Positions 1 to 8,978 are shown, numbered from the stretch's first letter. The stretch is DNA of 64,000 nucleotides from Neoalteromonas flava (GCF_002807685.1 NZ_PEAX01000007.1:88733-152732); one strand, 5' to 3'. A program made the numbers and translations. Notes: generated by a model from the letters alone, not told the origin.

Positions 1-462
1 AACAGATTTATTGTAATAGAACCCCCAAATATAAACCGCGAGAGGAAGGCCATACAGTTGCCCATCACGACTTAATTGTTGCAGGTTTACGCTTTTATAG
101 TGGTGACGTATTAAGTCGACATCCATTAGTGAGTTTATGGGAGCAACTAAATCCTGCGTTACTAGTCGAAATAACCGTTCACCCGCTTGCCAATGAATAA
201 TGTCGAAATCGCCCTTTTTGAGCCAGTTATGGATAGCGGCTTTAAATCTTGCATCACTATAAGTAGAGAGTTCAATGGTTTGGTCTGGATATAGGGCTTG
301 GAACTTTTCGACAGTTTCCGTCAATGAGGCAATTTGCGTCGGTTCGGCAGACAAAAATGCTATTTTTAATGGCTTGGTGTTTGCAGCAGTGGGTGCACTA
401 ATAGATGCAATAACAACGAGTGTTAGGCTTGTTAACAACAGAAGCCTTCTTATATACGGCAT
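1..462 (-). CDS. Extracellular solute-binding protein (family 1-like), 3' end cut by window edge
   Basis: The reverse strand reads open from an ATG at 462-460 to the window edge (154 residues, no stop). It starts MPYIRRLLLL, followed by a hydrophobic stretch and a likely signal-peptidase site near SAPTAANT, so the product should be periplasmic. The mature part begins with a short beta-strand (LKIAFLSAE) and contains GLPLAVYIWGFYYNKS; a GLPL-(x)n-FYNK pattern is typical of ABC sugar-binding proteins of the SBP_bac_1 type. The binding protein at 34359-35564 has the same pattern (GLPLLRSNRLLLFYNK). No transporter gene is visible here, but the downstream part of this gene and its partners lie outside the window, so whether it serves transport or sensing cannot be decided. 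Confidence 0.75.
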   Translation of the reverse strand, partial: MPYIRRLLLLTSLTLVVIASISAPTAANTKPLKIAFLSAEPTQIASLTETVEKFQALYPDQTIELSTYSDARFKAAIHNWLKKGDFDIIHWQAGERLFRLVTQDLVAPINSLMDVDLIRHHYKSVNLQQLSRDGQLYGLPLAVYIWGFYYNKSV

Positions 463-551
463 ATTCAAACCAATGCAGCGACTACTGAGCTAAGTATAGT
501 CTTTGCTTCAGTAAGTGCCAGCCGATAGTAATGTTATGATCACAATTGCGA

Positions 552-1190
552 TTAAACGAAGTTGTGTTTTTTTGGCTGCTGCACAAATGGCCATATCAAC
601 AATAATTGAGCTGTGTAGTATGTTGTCATGATCATAAGATCTGCGGCTTCGAAGGATTGCAAAAATCGGTCATAGGCAATGAGAGAATCTGAGAGAGTAA
701 ACAAGCAGGCTCCCCCAATAATATGGGGATTTTGCGTTTTTATAGCCAAACAAAGCATGACACTAATAACTGAGGCATAGATACTAACAGGTAACGCCAG
801 TTGTCCGCTGTTGGGCACTAAAAAAGTCAGGCACAAAAGCCAATAAATAAGCACCAGTACACAAAGTCTGGGCCATGGCTGTTGCTTCGCTAGCTGCCAG
901 AAAGCTACTGCATAGCCACAGTGGGCCAATAAAAAACAACTGAGCCCGGCAATAAAGGCCCAGCTAACATTGATGGCCAAAACAAAATCACCAGACAGCG
1001 ATGCAATACAGGCAAGTGCGATTACAGGGCGATATCTAGCGCTTGCAATCCGTATTACCCAAAGAGCTAATAGACTAACCGGGATCGCCTTATGCCACCC
1101 ATACGCTGCCTCAGGCCTTAACAGCAACAGTAAAAGATAACTGAGGCTGCTACCCAAATAGGCAGCAAGCCATAGCGCGGAATGATACAT
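552..1190 (-). CDS. yhhN: YhhN/TMEM86-family membrane protein
   Basis: The 212-residue protein is almost entirely hydrophobic, with about seven to eight predicted membrane segments and hardly any soluble domain. Family landmarks are GDFVLAI near residue 68 and GACLFTLSDSLIA near residue 160; the second is the signature of the YhhN family, whose animal member TMEM86B is a lysoplasmalogenase. Whether bacterial members hydrolyse lysoplasmalogen is less certain, so the function should be read as lipid-related at best. It begins 16 bases after the stop of the DUF885 lipoprotein gene on the same strand and is probably co-transcribed with it. The ribosome-binding site is weak: a GGAG lies about 20 bases upstream, rather far away. 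Confidence 0.85.
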   Translation of the reverse strand: MYHSALWLAAYLGSSLSYLLLLLLRPEAAYGWHKAIPVSLLALWVIRIASARYRPVIALACIASLSGDFVLAINVSWAFIAGLSCFLLAHCGYAVAFWQLAKQQPWPRLCVLVLIYWLLCLTFLVPNSGQLALPVSIYASVISVMLCLAIKTQNPHIIGGACLFTLSDSLIAYDRFLQSFEAADLMIMTTYYTAQLLLIWPFVQQPKKHNFV

Positions 1191-1206
1191 GGTATACGGC
1201 TATATC

Positions 1207-3000
1207 TTACTCCATCAATGCTTTGATATGTTTAACCGGTGCGCTGCCAAAACTCAAAAACTCCTCGTGAAATGCCTTCAAGTCGAAGTCTTCTCCCTGT
1301 GCAACTTTCCGCTCTTCGCGAAAATCATAAATTTCGCGATAGCCACTGTAGTAGCTGGTCAACTGCACTTGGCTTAAGGTAGCACGGCGCCATTTGCCCT
1401 CTGCCTCGGCTTGTTCCTGAAACGCTCCATTCATTAGCAGGTCTAGCCCTTCTTCTTTGCTCATGCCATTCACTTGAATGGCATAATCTAAAATGGTGTT
1501 ACAGATAACGCGTAAATTCCACTTGTAATACATCAGCCACATCTCTGGCTCAAAGTCGGCATAGCCTTCTTCCAACATCATACGTTCAGAATAAACCGCC
1601 CAACCTTCAATCATTGCGCCGTTGCCAAAAACACTCTTAATTAATGATGGAGAGTTATTGGAATAAACTAACTGCGTATAGTGACCAGGGATAGCCTCAT
1701 GGATATTCAGGATCTGCAGGATCCAATGATTGTATTCGCGCAGATAAGATTCAGCTTGTTCTTCTGTCATATCATCAAGCGGGGTCACATTGTAGTAAGT
1801 GTTCTCTTTCTTCTCGTAAGGGCCAGGAGCGCTAATCGATGCACCAGCAAAACCGCGCATATATTCAGGTGTTTCTCTCACAACTAACGGTTTTTCGGGA
1901 TCAAGCTCAATCAGGTCATGCTCGCGGACGAAAGCTTCCAACATAGGAATTTGTTCGCGGATTTCAGCCACAAAGTTTTCCCTTTGTACGTGCTTCACTG
2001 ATAAGTGCTTGATCAACGTCGCTATTGCCTCACTTTCCGCGGCAGGCTGCGGTGTATCAGGAAAGTACTTTGGCCACAATTGCGTAGTCAGCTTAACCAT
2101 TTCAGCAGTGACCTCAGCTTTATCCTGCAAGGCTTTTTCATACATTTGTTTGGCGCTGTAACCAGACTGAATATCAAAGGTAAACTTTTGCTCGTACAGT
2201 GTCTCACCGATACGAAACGAACGCGCATTACCATTTTCAACTAAAGCGGTTTCGAGCGCTTGCAAGTACGCAATATAACCATTGACGGCATCAATCGCTG
2301 CGCTCAAGCGAGCGGCAAATATCGTTTGCTCATCTGCACTCAAATCACTGTCTGGCAGCATCGCAAGGATGTCTTCATTCAATACGCTAAACACGCCTTG
2401 ATTCTGGGCAATAGCTAATTGCGTATGCTCTATCGTTGGGATCGTGATATTCGCTTGTGCTGCGTTGTAAAAATCAGGCACGTATTGCAATCGGTTGAAT
2501 ACTTGCCTAACTTTTTCCACATTTGATTTAAATCGACTATTTAAAATATTGGCAAATCCATAGGCGACGTTGTACTGCGATGGATCCCATTGATAGGACT
2601 GAAAGGTATCAAGCTCCCAGAGGCTTTGCTTAAGCGTGTTTTCAATCAAAAAGTAATCGATCTTATTGGCATTGTTAATCTGCTCTAAATCGAAGCGTTC
2701 AAGTTCAGCAAGTTGCTCTGCGATGAAGTTGCGGTCTGATTCTCGCGCTGCTGCATCCGGAATCCGGATCACATCATCAAATTTACCGTACCCGGCCCAT
2801 ACGGAGTATTCCGGATACTGGCGCCAAAAACTTTCGATAAAGGCTTCACTGTATGCTGCAAAGGCCGCGTTCTGGTCTGTTTGTGCGGCGGCATTTTCTG
2901 GTGCGTCAGAGGCTGCCGATGGATTGTTTGCCACATTGGGTTGGCAGGCAGCTAGCGTTAATGACGAACAAATGAGTATGGTTAGGGCAGTTTTCTTCAT
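1207..3000 (-). CDS. DUF885-family lipoprotein, putative metallopeptidase
   Basis: I chose the internal ATG at 3000, giving 597 residues. It puts a classic lipoprotein signal at the N-terminus (MKKTALTILICSSLTLAAC, lipobox LAAC), whereas an upstream extension would add a charged segment in front. The product should be anchored to the inner or outer membrane. The rest matches the DUF885 family: HEAIPGHYTQ near residue 430 resembles a zinc-metallopeptidase-like motif, followed by EGWAVYSERM, the second conserved block. DUF885 proteins are usually 550-620 residues and are treated as uncharacterised peptidases. An Asn/Ala-rich linker follows the lipid Cys. It probably heads a two-gene unit with the YhhN protein downstream. 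Confidence 0.88.
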   Translation of the reverse strand: MKKTALTILICSSLTLAACQPNVANNPSAASDAPENAAAQTDQNAAFAAYSEAFIESFWRQYPEYSVWAGYGKFDDVIRIPDAAARESDRNFIAEQLAELERFDLEQINNANKIDYFLIENTLKQSLWELDTFQSYQWDPSQYNVAYGFANILNSRFKSNVEKVRQVFNRLQYVPDFYNAAQANITIPTIEHTQLAIAQNQGVFSVLNEDILAMLPDSDLSADEQTIFAARLSAAIDAVNGYIAYLQALETALVENGNARSFRIGETLYEQKFTFDIQSGYSAKQMYEKALQDKAEVTAEMVKLTTQLWPKYFPDTPQPAAESEAIATLIKHLSVKHVQRENFVAEIREQIPMLEAFVREHDLIELDPEKPLVVRETPEYMRGFAGASISAPGPYEKKENTYYNVTPLDDMTEEQAESYLREYNHWILQILNIHEAIPGHYTQLVYSNNSPSLIKSVFGNGAMIEGWAVYSERMMLEEGYADFEPEMWLMYYKWNLRVICNTILDYAIQVNGMSKEEGLDLLMNGAFQEQAEAEGKWRRATLSQVQLTSYYSGYREIYDFREERKVAQGEDFDLKAFHEEFLSFGSAPVKHIKALME

Positions 3001-3318
3001 TTTGGAGGCCTTTCGTTTTTGTTTATCGTAGCAGAGAAACGCCAGAATAATTACCATCAATTTCGCTCTTCTCTCGGTCGTGTAACGTAACGACTTTTTG
3101 CAAATTTATTCACCGAAACTGCGTCTGTGTAGCCGAGTCGACATAGGGTTCGTGCGAAGAATTTATGGTTGTGACGCTACAGCTGGCGACAACAAGCCAC
3201 GGAATAGTCATTGAGAAATAATCATTGCCGCTGGCATATTGATTTGAGATTGGCTGGCAAAAGCGAGTAAGCCCGTATAGCATGAATGCCAGTGTTTTCA
3301 TTACCTGTCGTTAACTAC
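3001..3318. other. Intergenic region between divergent genes
   Basis: This stretch separates the DUF885 gene (reverse) from the membrane-protein gene (forward), so both promoters must lie here. I see no convincing -35/-10 pair, no strong palindrome and no RNA gene. A 63-codon reverse frame at 3110-3301 begins with a mildly hydrophobic MKTLAFMLYG but has no ribosome-binding site and no recognisable continuation, so I do not call it. Confidence 0.4.
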
Positions 3319-4605
3319 ATGGAAGAGACCCAAACAGAAAAATCAACCTGGTTGCAACGGCTAAAAGAACAAAGTTGGGAAGCTGAGTTATTGGTTTCTG
3401 CGATTGGAACCTTTGCATCATTTCAATTATTTGCTGTAGTGAAGTGGTTAATGTTTGTAATGATCGATTACTTACCACCGACACAATATTTTATTGGTTA
3501 TATTGCGACCTATACAGGAATGCTCGCAGTTAGCATGCTAACAAGCATGTTTATTTTGCATTTTTTTCTGCGTTTTTATTGGGTAGGTTTAGTTGGGCTG
3601 AATTCTGTATTTAGTGAGACCGAAAGTAAAAACAGCGCATTTTCTGAAATTTATACGGTAAAAATGCTGGCAATCTTGCCTAAAGTAAAAGACTCGATAC
3701 ACAAAGTAGATGATCAGTGCAGTGTGATTTTTTCTATCGCTTTTTGCTTAATGGTCATTTATGCCTATTTTGCTGCATTGCTAGGTTTGTTCATCGTTTT
3801 TTACAATGTGTTAGAGCCCTATCTACCACACTGGTTGTTGATCATGCCCGCTGTGTTTGTGGTGACTACCGCAATTGTTCAAGCGTTAGTCAGTGTAATC
3901 GCCAATTTGAAGCGCTTTCATGCGGATCAACGAATTCAGACCCTGTACTTTCAAGTCACACGGTTTCAAAATTGGGTCTTCTTAGGGCCTTTCTTTACGC
4001 CAGTTCTGCAGATCTTAATGTCATTCTGGAGTAATTTCAGGAACAAAAAACGGTTGTTTTTATTGCAGGGAGGATGTTTTGCTATAGGCCTCTGTTCATC
4101 CGTTTATTTCACCGTTAACTCAAAGGTACAGTACTTTTTAGAAGAAGATTACTTTGCTGACGGCACTCGCGTTTACACCGAATTTTATGCGCAAAATAAT
4201 GCTCAGGCTGAATTCTTAATTGCCCCAGAGATCCAGGCTGAGATCTTACGTAAGCCAGTAACAACCCTTTTTATTCCGGTGTTTCGCCATGAGAATCGGG
4301 TTAGTCAGCCACTGTGTGAGGAATCTTTGCAGTTTCGTGAAGACGCGAGCAAGCGTGAAATGAAAATGGCATGTTACCAGTATTACCATGCAGTATTGTT
4401 AAACGGTCATGCGATAACGCCTAATTTTAAACGTATGAACCATCCTCAGACTGGGCAAGCCGGCATTTTTGCTTACCTTGATTTGAGTGAAGCAAATGCG
4501 GGTGACAACATGCTGACAATTCGCAAAGAGCTACATGCTGAAGATAATATGCAGTGGACTATTCCGTTCTTTTTAGTTGATAGTAATGGGTTTAATGGTA
4601 ATTAG
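3286..4605 (+). CDS. Uncharacterised multi-pass membrane protein
   Basis: I do not recognise a family. The reading frame gives 439 residues from 3286; an ATG at 3319 (MEETQTEKS...) gives 428 residues and looks like the more natural hydrophilic N-terminus, but neither start has a good ribosome-binding site. There are about five hydrophobic segments (roughly residues 38-60, 72-97, 150-180, 190-215 and 268-290), followed by a C-terminal soluble domain of about 150 residues with two Cys (LCEES and MACYQYY), probably outside the membrane. The gene stands alone between the DUF885 lipoprotein (divergent) and yceI (convergent), so context gives no clue. It is a real gene by length and composition. 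Confidence 0.75.
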   Translation: MPVFSLPVVNYMEETQTEKSTWLQRLKEQSWEAELLVSAIGTFASFQLFAVVKWLMFVMIDYLPPTQYFIGYIATYTGMLAVSMLTSMFILHFFLRFYWVGLVGLNSVFSETESKNSAFSEIYTVKMLAILPKVKDSIHKVDDQCSVIFSIAFCLMVIYAYFAALLGLFIVFYNVLEPYLPHWLLIMPAVFVVTTAIVQALVSVIANLKRFHADQRIQTLYFQVTRFQNWVFLGPFFTPVLQILMSFWSNFRNKKRLFLLQGGCFAIGLCSSVYFTVNSKVQYFLEEDYFADGTRVYTEFYAQNNAQAEFLIAPEIQAEILRKPVTTLFIPVFRHENRVSQPLCEESLQFREDASKREMKMACYQYYHAVLLNGHAITPNFKRMNHPQTGQAGIFAYLDLSEANAGDNMLTIRKELHAEDNMQWTIPFFLVDSNGFNGN

Positions 4606-4680
4606 GTGAGGCTCCCTAGTGTATGACTAATAGCGCAGGTTGCTTTTCGTAGCAGGTTTAGGGGCAAGCTTGCAGAAGTA

Positions 4681-4700
4681 GAGCCCAGCGAAGTGGGCTC
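4681..4700. terminator. Hairpin between convergent genes, possible bidirectional terminator
   Basis: GAGCCCA (4681-4687) and TGGGCTC (4694-4700) form a perfect 7-bp stem over a 6-base loop, between the convergent membrane-protein gene (ends 4605) and yceI (ends 4732). There is no clear T-run on either side, so intrinsic termination is plausible but not certain. Confidence 0.4.
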
Positions 4701-4731
4701 CGGTCATGTCGTTGTCGAGTCTGCTTGATTG

Positions 4732-5301
4732 TTATTGCGATTGTTTTAAAGTGACAGAAAATGTCACAGGAACCGCATAGCTAATACTGTTTAGCCCTGC
4801 GATTTTACGCAAAGCATCTACACCCGCGGTTAATCCAAACTGACTGGCATTGACTAAGCTAGGCTTTACGGTATGCGCACTGATCGTAGTGTTGTTCAAG
4901 CGCTGAACATTAACCACAAAACTGACTTCAGCAGTCTCACCATGCAATGACAAAGTACCAGACTGCGTCATTTGTTTTGATTCACCCACTGCCATACTCA
5001 TAACCTCCGCTGGCAGTTGTGTACTAAAACTGGCTTGCGCGTACTCACTGACGTTAAATAGCATCTCTTGCATGCGCGTGTTACGGACCGGGATCATGGT
5101 ATTGACCGAGGTCAGATCAATGCTAATGGTTAAGCTGCCATCTTTGCTCAACTCACCACTTAATCGGTCGAAGGTATGTACCTCTGCAATATGTTCATTT
5201 TTGGTTGAAATGAAGTGCAGTGCGCTGGCGTCATTGTCGAGTTGCCAGTTGGCAAAAACTGAGGTTGATAAAAACAGCAAGCCCAGTGATAAAAAACGCA
5301 T
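4732..5301 (-). CDS. YceI-family periplasmic lipid-binding-like protein
   Basis: The start at 5301 gives 189 residues: GGAG sits 8 bases upstream and a clean signal peptide follows (MRFLSLGLLFLSTSVFA, cut before NWQL). The mature part is the YceI lipocalin-like beta-barrel, seen in VHTFDRLSG, ISIDLTSVNT near residue 65 and RNTRMQEMLF near residue 75. This fold binds polyisoprenoids in Thermus TT1927b; the role of the E. coli relatives remains loosely defined. It lies 13 bases downstream of cysQ and appears to be the last gene of a nudE-cysQ-yceI unit. I cannot see any specific regulation. Confidence 0.88.
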   Translation of the reverse strand: MRFLSLGLLFLSTSVFANWQLDNDASALHFISTKNEHIAEVHTFDRLSGELSKDGSLTISIDLTSVNTMIPVRNTRMQEMLFNVSEYAQASFSTQLPAEVMSMAVGESKQMTQSGTLSLHGETAEVSFVVNVQRLNNTTISAHTVKPSLVNASQFGLTAGVDALRKIAGLNSISYAVPVTFSVTLKQSQ

Positions 5302-5314
5302 ATAAACTCCGTAA

Positions 5315-6136
5315 TTAAAAATAGTTAACGATGCTTTGCCAATCGACGCGAGGATCGCCGAGTACCACAAAGTCTGGGTTTTCCAGAGAATTACGTTGGT
5401 TATAGGTTAAAGGCTCAAAATTAGCAGCGAGTATTTTGCCGCCGGCTTCATTGATAATGCATTGTGATGCACCCGTGTCCCACTCGCCAGTAACGCCCAA
5501 ACGCATGAATACATCTGCTTTACCTTCAGCGATAAAGCAAGACTTGAGTGAGCAGCTACCTAATGGCAAAGTTTGATAAACGCGTTTGGCGCTCATGCGC
5601 GAAAAGACCTTCTCACGTGATTGGCGTCGACTAATTGCAATAATCACAACGCTGTCACTTGGATCGTCGAGTTTGCGCACATGTATTTGGCGTTCTCCTT
5701 CAGGGCAATCTTTAAACGCACCATCTCCCTTTGTAGCATAATAAAGCGACTGCCCAGGCGGCCAAAAAATGACTCCAATAACCGGTTCGTTGTTTTCAAT
5801 CAGCGCAATATTGACGGCAAAATCCCCACTGCGGGCGATGAATTCCTGCGTGCCGTCAATAGGGTCAATTAGCCAATAACGTTCCCAATGTTGGCGTTCT
5901 GCAAGGCGTTCAATCTTAGACTCTTCAGACATGATCGGAATATCAGGGGTCTGTTGGGTGAGCATTTCGGTGATGATTTCATTGGCATGATAGTCCGCAC
6001 TGGTTACGGGCGACTCATCTGCCTTCTCATAACTCTTATAGTCACCAGAATCATAGATTTCGAGTACAGCAGCTCCCGCTTTACACGCCGCCTCTTTGGC
6101 TAAGTTAAGCAGAAAGTCCTTGCTGTAATCTGACAT
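5315..6136 (-). CDS. cysQ: 3'(2'),5'-bisphosphate nucleotidase CysQ
   Basis: The protein (273 residues) belongs to the inositol-monophosphatase superfamily. It has the metal-binding motif DPIDGTQEF near residue 90, the acidic EESK block before it, and the C-terminal WDTGASQCII motif in place of the usual WDxAA. CysQ removes the 3' phosphate of 3'-phosphoadenosine 5'-phosphate, a by-product of sulfate assimilation, in the cytoplasm or at the inner membrane. I chose the start at 6136 because its ATG overlaps the nudE stop (TGATG), so translation is coupled. A frame extension to 6157 lacks support. The nudE-cysQ pairing is common in gammaproteobacteria. Confidence 0.93.
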   Translation of the reverse strand: MSDYSKDFLLNLAKEAACKAGAAVLEIYDSGDYKSYEKADESPVTSADYHANEIITEMLTQQTPDIPIMSEESKIERLAERQHWERYWLIDPIDGTQEFIARSGDFAVNIALIENNEPVIGVIFWPPGQSLYYATKGDGAFKDCPEGERQIHVRKLDDPSDSVVIIAISRRQSREKVFSRMSAKRVYQTLPLGSCSLKSCFIAEGKADVFMRLGVTGEWDTGASQCIINEAGGKILAANFEPLTYNQRNSLENPDFVVLGDPRVDWQSIVNYF

Positions 6137-6702
6137 CACTCTTGTTCCTTTAACCACCGTTTTAATAAGAATAGCGCAGCAATGCCACGTGCTTCAATAA
6201 AGTCTGCGCGCGCTAACAATTCGTCAGTATCATCAAGTGACCACTTAATCACTTCAAGCGGTTCAGGTTCGTCGCCTTCAAGCCTTTGCGGATATAAATC
6301 TTGAGCGACCACGATGTTCATACGTGAGCTGAAAAATGTCGGCGCCATGCCAACGGTATGTATATCATGCAGTTGGCGGGCAGCAAAGCCGACTTCTTCT
6401 TGAAGTTCCCGATTCGCAGCCTGTAAGGGAGTCTCTCCTGGGTCGATCAAGCCTTTGGGGAAGCCCAGCTGATAGGAATGCGTGCCCGCAGCATACTCGC
6501 GGATCAGATAAAAATTCTTGTCATCGAGCATTGGGATGATCATTACTGCGCCACGATTTTGCCCCGCCATGCGTTCAAACTGACGAGTTGCGCCGTTTGA
6601 AAACTCTAGATCAACCTGCTCCACATTGAAAAAGCGACTCTTGGCGACTATTTCGCGATGGTGGATCGTAGGTAATGGTTTGTTCGGGTCTATTTTACTC
6701 AT
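6136..6702 (-). CDS. nudE: ADP compounds hydrolase NudE (Nudix)
   Basis: A 188-residue Nudix hydrolase. The Nudix box is complete near residues 85-107 (GLIDPGE, then AANRELQEEVG), and the upstream FPKG is the usual lead-in. NudE hydrolyses ADP-ribose, NADH, Ap3A and related ADP compounds to AMP plus a phosphorylated partner. ATG at 6702 is used; the codon before it is TTG. The stop overlaps the cysQ start by one base, so the two are translationally coupled. It is divergent from yrfG across 111 bases. In E. coli nudE also lies close to yrfG, hslR, hslO and pckA, all of which are present in this window. Confidence 0.93.
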   Translation of the reverse strand: MSKIDPNKPLPTIHHREIVAKSRFFNVEQVDLEFSNGATRQFERMAGQNRGAVMIIPMLDDKNFYLIREYAAGTHSYQLGFPKGLIDPGETPLQAANRELQEEVGFAARQLHDIHTVGMAPTFFSSRMNIVVAQDLYPQRLEGDEPEPLEVIKWSLDDTDELLARADFIEARGIAALFLLKRWLKEQE

Positions 6703-6813
6703 CAACTGAACCAGTTAAACTTCACTATGAATTTGTACTGTCCCGCTCTCAGATCCGATCGAAGACAGTCATCGTTGTTAATTTACCGCTTACTCTAAAT
6801 CAAGGACCACCAC

Positions 6814-7503
6814 TTGCCAAATATTGACTGGGAAAACATTCATACCGTTCTTCTCGACATGGACGGAACGTTGCTGGATTTGCACTTTGATAACTATTTC
6901 TGGATTGAGCATTTACCGCAAAAGATAGCCGAAAAGACGGGACAGCCAGTAGAGAAATGCCGCGCAGATATGCTGGCACACTATGCTCGCATCACGGGTC
7001 AAATCGAATGGTATTGCTTGGATTATTGGGCCGATTACTTAGATATGGACATAATGGCTGCAAAACGTGAAGTCGAACACCTTATCAGTATGCGCGACGA
7101 TACCATCCCGTTTTTGGATGCATTGAAAGCCAGTGGTCGAGAGGTCATTCTAGTAACCAATGCGCATCCAGGTAGTTTGTCATTGAAAGTTGAACATACT
7201 CAACTTGATAGTCATATTGATCAGTTAATTTCCACTCACCAATTTGGGGTGACTAAAGAATCACAATTACTGTGGCAGAAATTACAAGAATTCACCGGTT
7301 TTGATGCTAACAAAACGCTGTTTGTGGATGACAGTTTGCCTATTCTTGGTGCAGCCAAAACCTTTGGTATTGCACATTTACTGGCAGTAGAAAATCCAGA
7401 TAGCCAATTGCCGGCACGTCAGATTGATGACTTTGAATCGGTCAATGACTATCGAACATTAATTGATGATATTGCGCGTTATCCGATTAGAAATCCTGAT
7501 TAA
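6814..7503 (+). CDS. yrfG: HAD-family nucleotidase YrfG (GMP/IMP nucleotidase)
   Basis: A 229-residue haloacid-dehalogenase phosphatase. Motif I is LLDMDGTLLDL (residues 13-23), motif II is VTNAHP near residue 112, and motif IV is LFVDDSLPIL near residue 168. YrfG dephosphorylates GMP and IMP in E. coli. The start is TTG at 6814: AAGGA at 6802-6806 is ideally spaced and the next in-frame ATG would delete the catalytic DMDGT. A TTG start may lower expression. Divergent nudE and downstream yjjX (18 bases away) suggest a small nucleotide house-cleaning group. Confidence 0.9.
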   Translation: MPNIDWENIHTVLLDMDGTLLDLHFDNYFWIEHLPQKIAEKTGQPVEKCRADMLAHYARITGQIEWYCLDYWADYLDMDIMAAKREVEHLISMRDDTIPFLDALKASGREVILVTNAHPGSLSLKVEHTQLDSHIDQLISTHQFGVTKESQLLWQKLQEFTGFDANKTLFVDDSLPILGAAKTFGIAHLLAVENPDSQLPARQIDDFESVNDYRTLIDDIARYPIRNPD

Positions 7504-7521
7504 GGTAGCGAGGAGAATACG

Positions 7522-8061
7522 ATGAAGCGGCTATTTGTAGGTTCACTGAATCCTGTCAAAATTCAAGCGGGCAAGCGCGCGTTGAGTCAGTGGTTTGATA
7601 ACGCTCATGTAGAAGTACAAGGTATCGCTGTACCGTCTGGCGTGGCAGACCAACCAATGACCGAGGCAGAAACGCGGTTGGGTGCGGTCAATCGGGTTCG
7701 CAAGTGTTTGGCCGAATTAAACTTAAATGCCACTGAGTATGACTGGGTTATTGCCTATGAGGGCGGCGTGGATATGTTTGAAGATGGCCCGGCAACATTT
7801 GCTTATGTCGCTATCAGTAACGGTAAAAAGTTGGCCGTCGGTCGCTCTGGCAATCTACCGCTTCCGCGTCCAGTGTATGCAGAACTCCTCAAAGGAAAAG
7901 AACTGGGCCCAGTGATTGATAAATATTTCAACACCCAAAATATTAAACAAAAAGGTGGTGCCATTGGGGTTTTAACCAAAGGCTTAGCCACACGTCAGAG
8001 TGTGTATGAAACTGCCACCATTATGGCGATAAGCACTTACACGGATGCAGTTAATGCCTAA
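7522..8061 (+). CDS. yjjX: Inosine/xanthosine triphosphatase YjjX
   Basis: A 179-residue protein matching the YjjX (NTPase_I-T) family: VGSLNPVKIQAGKRAL at the N-terminus is the phosphate-binding loop, PMTEAETRLGAVNR follows near residue 45, and AYEGGVDMFEDG near residue 78 carries acidic metal ligands. The family hydrolyses ITP and XTP and so removes deaminated purine nucleotides from the pool. A GAGGAGA sequence lies just upstream of the ATG. It is 18 bases behind yrfG and its 3' end overlaps the start of the SDR gene, so the three are probably one transcript. Confidence 0.93.
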   Translation: MKRLFVGSLNPVKIQAGKRALSQWFDNAHVEVQGIAVPSGVADQPMTEAETRLGAVNRVRKCLAELNLNATEYDWVIAYEGGVDMFEDGPATFAYVAISNGKKLAVGRSGNLPLPRPVYAELLKGKELGPVIDKYFNTQNIKQKGGAIGVLTKGLATRQSVYETATIMAISTYTDAVNA

Positions 8062-8914
8062 GGTCGCTTTAGTTACCGGTGCCGCAAGTGGAATAGGACT
8101 AGCGCTAACTGAAGGGCTATTGGCACGTGGCTATGACATTGCGATGCTGGATATTGATGAGTCGCGTTTAATCGATGAGTGCGAACGCTTGCAAGCCGCA
8201 ATCAAGCTGCAAGGTACACAACGGTTAACGCCCCACCATTGTGATGTTGCCGATAGCGCAAGTATCGATCAGGCCGTTACTAATGTTATCGCTGAGCATG
8301 GTCATTTGGATGTGTTGATTAATAACGCGGGTGTAGCCGTTGGTGGCGCATTTGGGCAAATGAGCGAAGCGGATTTTAATTGGCTAATCAATATCAACCT
8401 GCTTGGACTTGTGCACATGACGCGCGTTTGCTTACCGCATTTATTGACTCGTCCAAGCGGCAATATTGTCAATATTTCCAGCCTCTTTGGCATCATCGCA
8501 CCGCCAGGGCAAACGGCGTATTCAGCATCAAAGTTTGCTGTGCGCGGGTTTTCAAAAGCCTTACAGCATGAATTGGTAGAAACCGATATTACCGTTTCTA
8601 TCGTTTACCCAGGTGGTGTGCGTACCCGTATTGCGAAGCAGTCACGTAAAGCAGAAGGGCTTGATGCTGCTGAATATCAGCAAGGCATAAAAGAATTTAA
8701 TCGTGCCCTGGTGTTAGCTCCTGAAAAAGCGGCACAAATTATCTTAGATGGTATGCAGCGGGGGCGGGCAGAGATCCTAGTGGGAACGGATGCAAAAATT
8801 ATCCGCTGGTTAGCCAGACTATTTCCACGTCACTATTGGCCTATGGTTGAGAAGCTCATGCCGTCTGGGCAGTCATTGGATCGGATCCGCGCGTTTTACA
8901 ATAAAAACCGATAA
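8054..8914 (+). CDS. Short-chain dehydrogenase/reductase (SDR)
   Basis: A classical SDR of 286 residues (or 289 if the ATG at 8045 is used). It shows the NAD(P)-binding TGAASGIG at residues 8-15, the NNAG structural motif near residue 96, Ser of the triad in NISSLFG near 147, and YSASK near residue 160 (catalytic Tyr and Lys). The C-terminal tail (RALVLAPEKAAQIILDGM) is common in SDRs acting on acyl or lipid-like substrates, but the substrate cannot be read from sequence. Both candidate starts overlap the end of yjjX, indicating coupling. Confidence 0.9.
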   Translation: MPKVALVTGAASGIGLALTEGLLARGYDIAMLDIDESRLIDECERLQAAIKLQGTQRLTPHHCDVADSASIDQAVTNVIAEHGHLDVLINNAGVAVGGAFGQMSEADFNWLININLLGLVHMTRVCLPHLLTRPSGNIVNISSLFGIIAPPGQTAYSASKFAVRGFSKALQHELVETDITVSIVYPGGVRTRIAKQSRKAEGLDAAEYQQGIKEFNRALVLAPEKAAQIILDGMQRGRAEILVGTDAKIIRWLARLFPRHYWPMVEKLMPSGQSLDRIRAFYNKNR

Positions 8915-8938
8915 AGCTTCGATGGTGGTTAGAAGCTT
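8914..8938 (+). terminator. Weak hairpin after the SDR gene
   Basis: AAGCTTC (8914-8920) and GAAGCTT (8932-8938) form a 7-bp stem directly after the SDR stop. Only a poor T-rich tail follows, so it is a weak terminator candidate. Confidence 0.3.
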
Positions 8939-8978
8939 GTTAGTATTAACCGTAACTTAGCGGGCTAACAGGGTCTAC

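Noticed and set aside
275..493. A 72-codon forward reading frame
   Set aside because: It lies opposite the binding-protein gene (reverse, start 462), which has a signal peptide and family motifs; the forward frame has none.
3110..3301. A 63-codon reverse reading frame starting MKTLAFMLYG
   Set aside because: No ribosome-binding site, no convincing signal peptide, no family resemblance; it overlaps the start of the membrane-protein gene.
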